Part shown: positions 58,583 to 64,000 of the stretch, piece after piece
How positions within the stretch are numbered: the first letter of the stretch is position 1
Layout of the letters: the number at the start of each line of letters is the position of its first letter
Assembly (NCBI RefSeq): GCF_039530225.1
Contig: NZ_BAAAOH010000001.1
Span: 1,426,001-1,490,000 of the forward strand
Direction: 5' to 3'
Source: Microbacterium pumilum
GTDB lineage: Bacteria > Actinomycetota > Actinomycetes > Actinomycetales > Microbacteriaceae
Length of the DNA stretch: 64,000 nucleotides
Notes under the pieces: model-generated
What the model was told of the DNA's origin: nothing
What the model saw: only the letters and a program-made list of their open reading frames with translations
The model's database searches: none
Program-made: the position numbers and the translations under genes

Positions 58583-61516
58583 TCAGTGCGACGTGTTGTG
58601 CGCGAGGTAAGCGGCTTCGGTGCGGGTCGTCGCGCCCGTCTTGCGGAGGATGTTCGATACGTGCACGCTCGCCGTCTTGGGGCTGATGAACAGCTGCTCG
58701 GCGATCTTTCCGTTGCTGAGACCGTGTGCGATCAGGTCGAGCACCTGGCGCTCGCGCTCGGTGAGCAGGTTCTCGAGGGAACCGGCGTCGTCCGGAGTGT
58801 CACCGCGGTGGTCGCCGCTGATCGAGCCGACACGGCGCTCGAGCTCGGTGACGGAGTCGACGATGAGGCCCAGCCCGATGGCCTCAGCCCACTCGCGCGC
58901 CGTCTGGGCCCAGGTGCGGGCGCCCGCACGATCGCCGGCGTTGGCCAGGGCCTCGGCCAGGCGGAACCCGGCATACGGCGCGAGCTGAGCGGGGGCGACC
59001 GCGGCGCGCACCACCGATACCGCTCGCTCCCACAGCGCGACATCTGTTCCGGTACCGCGCGGGCCGCCCAGTTCGGCATCGACGATCGCGGAGTACCCGG
59101 ATGCCGTTGGCCAGCGCTCGGCGAGCGAGAATGCGGAGCGCACGGCGCGTTCGAGTTCGTCCGGTGGGCTCGGCTCGCCGCTCGCATCGGGGAGCGCGAC
59201 GCCGGTGGTCCGGGCGACCGCCACCACCCGCGCGGCCAGGGCGATGAGGGGCAGATCATAGGCCGGGAAAGACCGGTGCTCCGGGTCGATGAGCACGCTG
59301 GCGTGCTGCCACGCTTCGGCTGTGTCGCCGCGGGCGAGGGCGAGTTCGCCGCTGACCAGCGCGACGCCGAGCATGCACTGCGAGTCCATCCGCTGTTGCA
59401 GCCGCAGCGATCCTCGCCAATCGCGCAGCAGGCGTTCCGCGAGGGGGCGATCGCCGGACCACAGCACCGACTGCACCTTCAGGCGACGCAGGTTCGCACT
59501 GAAGCCGATCGGAGCGTCGAGTTCGAGGGCGCGATCGAGCATCTCGTCGGCGCGTGCGGTCTGGCCGAGGGCGTAGAGCGGGCTGACGACGTTCGAGAGC
59601 AGCACGGCCCCGGAGGTGCGCTCGACGCCTCGCTGCCGTGCACGTTCGGCGCCCTCTTCTGCGGTGCGCACCGCCTCTTCGTAGCGCCCGATCAGGTGGA
59701 GCGCGTCCGACTGGTTCACCCAGTACCGCAGGCGCGCGGAGTCGTTGCCGACCGCAAGCTCACCCGCCAGCGCGAGATCCGCCAGTCCTGCCTCGACGTC
59801 GCCCCCCGCAAGGCGCGAGAAGCCGCGGATGTTGGAAGCGACCGACATCCGCGGCCTGTTGTCGACCGCCGTGGCCTCGACGAACGCGCCGTCGGCCATC
59901 TCGATCGCCTCGTCGAAACGCGCGAGGAGCATGAGCCGGGCCGCCAGCTCCCCGAGGACGTTCGCACGCAGCACGCTCCGCGGCTCGCCTTCGAGCACCA
60001 GCAGCGCTTCGCGCAGCAGTTCGATCGACCCCGTCTGGCCGATGTTGGCGAGATAGGAGGCCTTGTTGCGCAGCAGCAGTGCGTAGACCTGCACGTCAGA
60101 CGGGTCGCACTGTGCGATCGCCTCGTCGATCAGGGCGATGGCGCGCTCGCTCTCGCCGGCATTGCGAAGCACATAAGACGTGTCGCCGAGCATGGCGACC
60201 TTGCTGCGTCCCGCGAGCTGCGCGGCATCCGGCACCTGATCCCACAGCTCGATCGCGCGCTCGCCCATGTTGGCCGAGGTCGCGTGCGCGTATGCCGACC
60301 GCGCCTGCTGGTACGCGGCGATCGATGCGATGAACGCTTCGCGCACGTTGTGGGCGGCCATCCAGTGGTACGACACCGCTGTCGCATCGGCAGCGCCCGC
60401 ACCGGATTGATCGAGCAGGGCTTGGGCGTAGCGGGTGTGGAAGCGAACGCGCTCGCCGGGCAGCAGCTGGTCGTGGATGGCTTCGCGCACCAGCGCGTGG
60501 CGGAAGGCGTAGGCCGTGTCGTCGACCACGAGCACGCTGGCGGCGATCGCCTCGCTCGCAGCGGCGTCGATCGCGTCGGGGGACTCGTCGCAGACGGCGA
60601 TCAGCAGCTCGTGCTCCACGCGCACGCCGCCGGCGGCGATCAGCCGCAGCATGCGCTGCGTCGTGTCGGCGAGCTGGTCGTACCGGGCGAGCAGGATGTC
60701 GCGAAGGGTGTCGGGGAATCCGTCGAGGCTTTGCACGCCGCTGCAGCACACCAGCTCTTCCACGAAGAAGGGCACACCGTCGGTTCGAAGGTAGACCTGA
60801 GCCAGTTCGTCCTCGTCGGGCGTTCCGTCGAGGATCGCGGTCGCCATCTCGCGCACCTGGCGGCGATCGAGGCGGGCGAGTTCGAGCCGCGTCACGCGAC
60901 GGTTGCGGTCGAGCTCGGGAAGCCACGCGCGCATCGCGCTGCCTCTGCCGAGTTCGTCGCTGCGGAACGTGAGGACGATGAGCAGGCGGGAGTCTTCGAT
61001 GACCCGGATGAGGAAGCGCAGCAGACCGAGGCTCGCCTGGTCCACCCAGTGCAGGTCTTCGATCACGAGCACGACCGGTCGGACGGCAGCGACGTTCTCG
61101 AGCAGCTCTGCCACCGCGTCGTAGAGCCGCTCGGCGCTGCCGCGGATCGGGCCCTCGGTCATCGAGGCGCTGAGGCTCAGGTCTGGCAGCAGCAGCGCGA
61201 GCGCGTCTGCCGCGGGACCGGAGGCGTCGAACAGCGCCTGCTCACCGACCTCCTGGGCAAGCGATCGCAGCGCCGACAGAATCGGCGCGAACGGCGGGGC
61301 GTCGCGATCGAGGTCGACGGACTGCCCGCGCAGCACGATCGCCTGTTCGGGGAGCGCCCTGAGGAACTCGTCGACGAGGCGGGTCTTGCCGATTCCGGCC
61401 TCGCCACCGACGAGGACGGCGCGGCTGGAGCCCGTGATGCTGTCGGCGTAGGCGTCGTGGAGCGCGTCGAGGTCGGCCTGTCGGCCGACCAGGGCGGGGC
61501 TGACCACTGCGCGCAT
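58583..61516 (-). CDS. Large ATP-dependent LuxR regulator (LAL/MalT-like)
   Basis: A 977-residue LAL-type regulator. An N-terminal AAA/STAND ATPase (about 5-330) has Walker A in GGEAGIGKTRLVDEF and Walker B in VVLVIEDLHWVD. A long central region of TPR-like helical repeats follows (about 400-870), and the C-terminal LuxR HTH is at about 905-970 (LTERERQVLDLIAHGLSNGK, then SPKTASVHVSNILRK). Such proteins integrate an inducer and ATP to activate promoters. I start at ATG 61516, close to the PALVGRQADL segment. It is flanked by two tiny genes that share an upstream box, its candidate targets. Confidence 0.92.
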   Translation of the reverse strand: MRAVVSPALVGRQADLDALHDAYADSITGSSRAVLVGGEAGIGKTRLVDEFLRALPEQAIVLRGQSVDLDRDAPPFAPILSALRSLAQEVGEQALFDASGPAADALALLLPDLSLSASMTEGPIRGSAERLYDAVAELLENVAAVRPVVLVIEDLHWVDQASLGLLRFLIRVIEDSRLLIVLTFRSDELGRGSAMRAWLPELDRNRRVTRLELARLDRRQVREMATAILDGTPDEDELAQVYLRTDGVPFFVEELVCCSGVQSLDGFPDTLRDILLARYDQLADTTQRMLRLIAAGGVRVEHELLIAVCDESPDAIDAAASEAIAASVLVVDDTAYAFRHALVREAIHDQLLPGERVRFHTRYAQALLDQSGAGAADATAVSYHWMAAHNVREAFIASIAAYQQARSAYAHATSANMGERAIELWDQVPDAAQLAGRSKVAMLGDTSYVLRNAGESERAIALIDEAIAQCDPSDVQVYALLLRNKASYLANIGQTGSIELLREALLVLEGEPRSVLRANVLGELAARLMLLARFDEAIEMADGAFVEATAVDNRPRMSVASNIRGFSRLAGGDVEAGLADLALAGELAVGNDSARLRYWVNQSDALHLIGRYEEAVRTAEEGAERARQRGVERTSGAVLLSNVVSPLYALGQTARADEMLDRALELDAPIGFSANLRRLKVQSVLWSGDRPLAERLLRDWRGSLRLQQRMDSQCMLGVALVSGELALARGDTAEAWQHASVLIDPEHRSFPAYDLPLIALAARVVAVARTTGVALPDASGEPSPPDELERAVRSAFSLAERWPTASGYSAIVDAELGGPRGTGTDVALWERAVSVVRAAVAPAQLAPYAGFRLAEALANAGDRAGARTWAQTAREWAEAIGLGLIVDSVTELERRVGSISGDHRGDTPDDAGSLENLLTERERQVLDLIAHGLSNGKIAEQLFISPKTASVHVSNILRKTGATTRTEAAYLAHNTSH

Positions 61517-61599
61517 GAACCCATCGTCCCACCCGCCTGCGACACTCGGGGCGGCCCATCGCAACCCGAGTGCCGCGGGCGGCGAGCCCGCCCCCGGGG

Positions 61600-61809
61600 T
61601 CATCGAGAGGGTGAGAGGACCGAAGGCCTTGCGTGCGCGGCCGGACGGATGCCGCGGATGCGGCGGACGACGCTGCCCAGCGCTCGTGCGGCCGCTGATT
61701 CCATGTCGTCCCCGCGCTCCCGCGCGATGCGGCGGTATTCCAGCTCGCGCTCCAGCTGCTTCTGCTCGGCAGCGCGGAGGTGCTCGAAGCTGTAGATGCT
61801 GACGCTCAT
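61600..61809 (-). CDS. Small basic protein of unknown function (69 aa)
   Basis: A 69-residue soluble protein: an N-terminal helix region SFEHLRAAEQKQLEREL and a basic C-terminus (VVRRIRGIRP, RPSVLSPSR). A GAGGAGACATC ribosome site precedes ATG 61809, one of the best in this window, supporting expression. The family is unknown to me. Its promoter box at 61850-61884 resembles that of the 42-residue protein gene on the other side of the LuxR ATPase. Confidence 0.75.
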   Translation of the reverse strand: MSVSIYSFEHLRAAEQKQLERELEYRRIARERGDDMESAAARALGSVVRRIRGIRPAAHARPSVLSPSR

Positions 61810-61849
61810 GATGTCTCCTCAGGTGATTCGTCATGAGCGAGGATCGCGC

Positions 61850-61884
61850 CTAAGGCAGGGGGCCGGCATCCGTAAGATGCCCTA
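61850..61884 (-). promoter_or_regulatory. Shared upstream box of small gene 2
   Basis: On the minus strand this box opens TAGGGCATC, continues GATGCCGGC, and ends CCCTGCCTTAG, 75 bp before ATG 61809. It matches the order and spacing of the box at 58546-58580. It is likely the binding site of a common activator. Confidence 0.5.
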
Positions 61885-61966
61885 TCTTTGCGCGATCGAT
61901 CGCGGGTGACCCGACATCCGGCCCCTCCGAGTCACCCGCACCTGAGGGTCGTGGCCCGTCCTGTGA

Positions 61967-62350
61967 TCAGGCGTGCGCGGCGACGTTGCCTGCCGGCTCT
62001 TTCGCCCAGTCGGTTGCGCCGAACCAGTCGACGACGATCACCTGCTCGTCGCCCACCACCCAGGCGTCGTGGCCCTCGGGCAGGCTCGTGACATCGCCGG
62101 GACCGGCGATGAACTCTTCACCGTCGTCCATGCGGATGCCGAGCCGCCCTTGCACGTGGTACTGGAAGTGCGGCGCCAGGCACGACTCCGTGCCGGCGAT
62201 CGGTTTGACGTCATTCGACCATCGCCACCCCGGTTCGAGCACCAGGCGGCCGATCGTGGCGTCTCCGACGTTCAGGATCTCTGCGTGCCCGTGCGGGAAC
62301 TCGCGAATCTCCGTCGGAGAGCCGAAGCTCTCGTGCTCCACTGTCTGCAT
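61967..62350 (-). CDS. Cupin-domain protein
   Basis: A 127-residue single-domain cupin. The two motifs appear as LEPGWRWSNDVKPIAGTESC and GEEFIAGPGDVTSLPEGHDAW. Metal ligands are not the classic HxH...E set, so it may be non-catalytic or bind another metal. AAGGAGGAG before ATG 62350 is strong. It is divergent from a TetR gene with a multi-palindrome control region between them, so it is its probable target. Confidence 0.88.
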   Translation of the reverse strand: MQTVEHESFGSPTEIREFPHGHAEILNVGDATIGRLVLEPGWRWSNDVKPIAGTESCLAPHFQYHVQGRLGIRMDDGEEFIAGPGDVTSLPEGHDAWVVGDEQVIVVDWFGATDWAKEPAGNVAAHA

Positions 62351-62374
62351 GGCTCCTCCTTGATCCGATGCCTA

Positions 62375-62420
62375 TCTACCTACTAGTAGACAGATCGATT
62401 GTCTACCTATCTGTAGGTAG
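62375..62420. promoter_or_regulatory. Overlapping palindromes between cupin and TetR genes
   Basis: TCTAC-N6-GTAGA (62375-62390), TAGACA-N7-TGTCTA (62387-62405) and CTACCTATCTGTAGGTAG (62403-62420) overlap in a short AT-richer stretch. This is a likely cooperative TetR operator for both divergent genes. Confidence 0.7.
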
Positions 62421-62452
62421 ATGCAAGGCCCCGACCCGACTAATGTGGAGGC

Positions 62453-63058
62453 ATGGTCACCACCGCGACCCCCGACACCGCAACCCCTGACACCGCGACC
62501 CGCATCCTCGACGTGGCAGAAGAGCTCGTGCAGACGCGAGGGCTGAACGCGATGAGCTACGCCGACGTGTCAGCGCGCGTCGGCATCACGAATGCATCGC
62601 TGCACTATCACTTCCCCGCGAAGGCCGACCTGGCCGTCGGCCTGGTGGATCGCTACTCCGGGCGGTTCTTCGCGGCGCTCGACGAGATCGAGCGCACCAG
62701 ACCGGATGTCGCGGACCGGCTTCGCGCCTATGTCGACATCTACGGCGCAGTGCTCGCGCGAGGACGCATGTGCTTGTGCGGCATGCTCGCCTCGGACTTC
62801 GAGACGCTCCCGGCTGCCGTGCAGAAGCGCGTGTCGGAGTTCTTCGAGCGGAGCTACACGTGGCTCGAGCACGTCATCGACCGCGGCGTCGCCGAGGGCC
62901 GCTTGCCGGCGCCCGCCTCGTCGCGCGCAACCGCCGAGGCCCTCGTCGCGGGCCTCGAAGGGGCGATGCTCGTCTCACGACCCGCAGCGGGCACCGAGCG
63001 TTTCGCGGCGATCGCCGACGCTCTGCTCGCGGCGGTGGGGGTTCCGGCGCGGGTCTGA
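62453..63058 (+). CDS. TetR family regulator
   Basis: A 201-residue regulator. The N-terminus has a short TATPDTATPDTATR repeat before the HTH (about 15-60: ILDVAEELVQTRGLNAMSYA, then VGITNASLHYHFPAKADL). The C-terminal domain carries a CLCGMLASDFETLP block typical of the AcrR/NemR-like group with cysteines (RMCLCGM) that could sense electrophiles. GGAGG precedes ATG 62453 directly. Divergent from the cupin gene. Confidence 0.9.
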   Translation: MVTTATPDTATPDTATRILDVAEELVQTRGLNAMSYADVSARVGITNASLHYHFPAKADLAVGLVDRYSGRFFAALDEIERTRPDVADRLRAYVDIYGAVLARGRMCLCGMLASDFETLPAAVQKRVSEFFERSYTWLEHVIDRGVAEGRLPAPASSRATAEALVAGLEGAMLVSRPAAGTERFAAIADALLAAVGVPARV

Positions 63059-63076
63059 GCGCGAGTCGCGCGAGGC

Positions 63077-63151
63077 GGTCTCCGAGCCTGTCGAGGGGGT
63101 CGCCGGACGCTTCGACAGGCTCAGCGACCGGCTGTGGGCTCAGCGACCGCG
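63077..63151. repeat. Dispersed-repeat cluster overlapping the hxlR 3' end
   Basis: One reverse degenerate copy (63077-63098), one direct copy with CTTCGACAGGCTCAGCGACC (about 63110-63130) and a partial copy (63137-63151). The HxlR stop codon (63121-63123) is provided by the repeat, and its last residues (SLAVAEPTAGR) are repeat-encoded. Confidence 0.9.
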
Positions 63152-63615
63152 AGCGACCAGGTGCCGCCGGAGCCCGGCACGATGGCGACCTCATCCGGGG
63201 CGACGACGCGGTCGTCGTCACCGCGGAACGCCAGATGCAGGGCAGTTCCGTCACTCGGGTCGACGACCATCGACCCCGGACCGGTGGGCGCCGGGTCGAA
63301 GCGATCATTCCATTCGAGCATGGCGGCGATGACGACGCGGAGACCCTGCCCCGCTTCGGTCAGGTGGTAGCTCGCGCGCTCGCGGCTTCCCGCCTCGCGG
63401 TAAGAGCGCTTCTCGAGGATGCCCGACTCGACCAGCGATGCGAGTCGCGCAGCGAGGATGTCGGTCGGGGCGCCCAGCGACTCGCGGAACTCCGAGAATC
63501 GGGTGCGGCCGCGCAGGGCGTCTCGCACGATCAGCAGCGCCCACTTCTCGCCGACGATGTCCAGGGTGCGGACCACCTGGCATCGCGGTTCGGGTTCTCG
63601 ATGGCGCGTGATCAC
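63121..63615 (-). CDS. HxlR family transcriptional regulator
   Basis: A 164-residue winged-helix regulator. The HxlR core is at residues about 12-95: CQVVRTLDIVGEKWALLIVR, RTRFSEFRESLGAPTDILAA, GILEKRSYREAGSRERASYH and LTEAG. It has a longer than usual C-terminal extension of about 60 residues resembling those with an added sensing domain. The start is GTG 63615. It is divergent from an MFS exporter and overlaps a dispersed repeat at its end. It probably represses the exporter through the palindrome at 63651-63670. Confidence 0.9.
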   Translation of the reverse strand: MITRHREPEPRCQVVRTLDIVGEKWALLIVRDALRGRTRFSEFRESLGAPTDILAARLASLVESGILEKRSYREAGSRERASYHLTEAGQGLRVVIAAMLEWNDRFDPAPTGPGSMVVDPSDGTALHLAFRGDDDRVVAPDEVAIVPGSGGTWSLAVAEPTAGR

Positions 63616-63644
63616 TCACCCAGGCTACGTCGATTCCGGCTGAA

Positions 63645-63680
63645 TTGGAAATACCAAGTCAGATGGGTATGCTGACGGCA
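63645..63680 (+). promoter_or_regulatory. Sigma-70 promoter with HxlR operator, leaderless MFS transcript
   Basis: TTGGAA (63645-63650), a 17-bp spacer and TATGCT (63668-63673) form a near-ideal housekeeping promoter; initiation 7 bp downstream would be at the A of the exporter ATG (63680). ATACC (63651-63655) and GGTAT (63666-63670) are inverted arms inside the spacer, a probable HxlR repression site. Confidence 0.7.
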
Positions 63681-64000
63681 TGACGCGCCTCAGCGAACCC
63701 GCTCCTGTTCGAACCCCGACTACGCGTCGCCCTCCGATGGGCTCGCGCGGCACGTTCTGGTCGGCCGCTGCGGTGCTGGCGCTGTGTCTGTGGTCCAGCG
63801 GTGCGCCGAGCGTGCTGTATCCGCTCTACTCCCGGCAGTGGGGCCTCACTCCCGCGATCACGACGGCCGTCTTCGCGACGTATCCTCTCGCGCTGATCGT
63901 CACGCTCGTGCTGTTCGGCGGGATCTCGGATGTCGTCGGCCGCCGCCGCGCGATGATGATCGGCGTCGCGCTCATCGCGGCATCCGCGCTCGTGTTCGCC
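63680..64000 (+). CDS. MFS transporter, 5' part only
   Basis: The first 107 residues of a major-facilitator exporter; the gene runs off the right edge. The first helix is AAVLALCLWSSGAPSVLYPLYS, and the inter-helix motif A is seen as GGISDVVGRRRAMMIG. There is no Shine-Dalgarno, consistent with a leaderless mRNA from the promoter at 63645-63673. Regulation by the divergent HxlR protein is likely. The substrate cannot be predicted. Confidence 0.9.
   Translation, partial: MTRLSEPAPVRTPTTRRPPMGSRGTFWSAAAVLALCLWSSGAPSVLYPLYSRQWGLTPAITTAVFATYPLALIVTLVLFGGISDVVGRRRAMMIGVALIAASALVFA

Noticed and set aside
58586..61795. Very long open frame on the plus strand opposite the LuxR ATPase gene
   Set aside because: It is the antisense shadow of a high-GC gene: no ribosome site, no recognisable domain, Arg/His/Asp-rich composition, while the minus strand shows clear ATPase and HTH motifs.
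1..64000. Insertion sequence, prophage, integron or integrase-based island
   Set aside because: I found no transposase, integrase, phage structural gene, tRNA-associated attachment duplication or terminal inverted repeats with an internal transposase.

Overview
The window reads as chromosomal DNA of a high-GC actinobacterium, most likely Microbacterium or another member of the Microbacteriaceae. Reasons: strongly GC-biased third codon positions, many GTG starts and ATGA/GTGA start-stop overlaps, a HelR-type RNA polymerase recycling ATPase with a rifamycin-associated element, an actinobacterial phenylacetate cluster, and many short GC-rich dispersed repeats. The genus is an inference from gene content. 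I found no rRNA, tRNA, CRISPR array, prophage or intact insertion sequence.

Left part (1-17.7 kb). After a cut SnoaL-like gene and yaeQ comes a carbohydrate island. A lipoprotein-permease-permease ABC importer is followed by a cytoplasmic beta-helix carbohydrate-active enzyme. Facing it is an eight-gene, mostly translationally coupled operon on the minus strand: enolase-superfamily sugar-acid dehydratase, metallo-beta-lactamase-fold hydrolase, Gfo/Idh/MocA dehydrogenase, CaiB-type CoA-transferase, an unexported solute-binding-protein homologue, enoyl-CoA hydratase, FAH-family dehydratase and ketoglutaric-semialdehyde-type dehydrogenase. A GntR/FCD regulator is divergent from it. Five enzymes fit an oxidative (Weimberg-like) sugar route to 2-oxoglutarate. 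The three remaining genes (CoA-transferase, solute-binding homologue, hydratase) are not explained by that route and are the best candidate for something undescribed.

Middle part (17.7-44.6 kb). Here lie a YihY membrane protein, a GH43 glycosidase, a secreted protein, a ribokinase/nucleoside hydrolase pair with its LacI regulator, an alpha/beta-hydrolase-LuxR fusion whose catalytic serine is replaced, a methyltransferase, a GlcG-like protein, formaldehyde dehydrogenase divergent from a GH106-like rhamnosidase across a LacI-type operator, a GH63-like glucosidase, two decayed gene tails (MarR, MFS), an AhpD/SigJ pair, an ABC exporter with its TetR repressor, and a DHA2 drug exporter with its TetR.

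Right part (44.5-64 kb). helR with its rifamycin-associated element is followed by an N-acyl-D-amino-acid deacylase and a phenylacetate catabolism cluster (paaI divergent from paaABCDE-paaG; paaR divergent from paaF-paaZ). The paaK, paaH and paaJ functions are absent here. Then come a large LuxR ATPase regulator flanked by two tiny genes with the same upstream box, a cupin/TetR pair, and HxlR divergent from an MFS exporter that runs off the window.

Two repeat families decorate the whole window. One is a roughly 22-bp element around CTTCGACAGGCTCAGCGACC, found in intergenic clusters and also inside or at the ends of coding sequences (paaE, paaD, paaA, helR, hxlR). The other is a 50-bp REP-like hairpin present as two arrays of exactly three copies, both between convergent genes.
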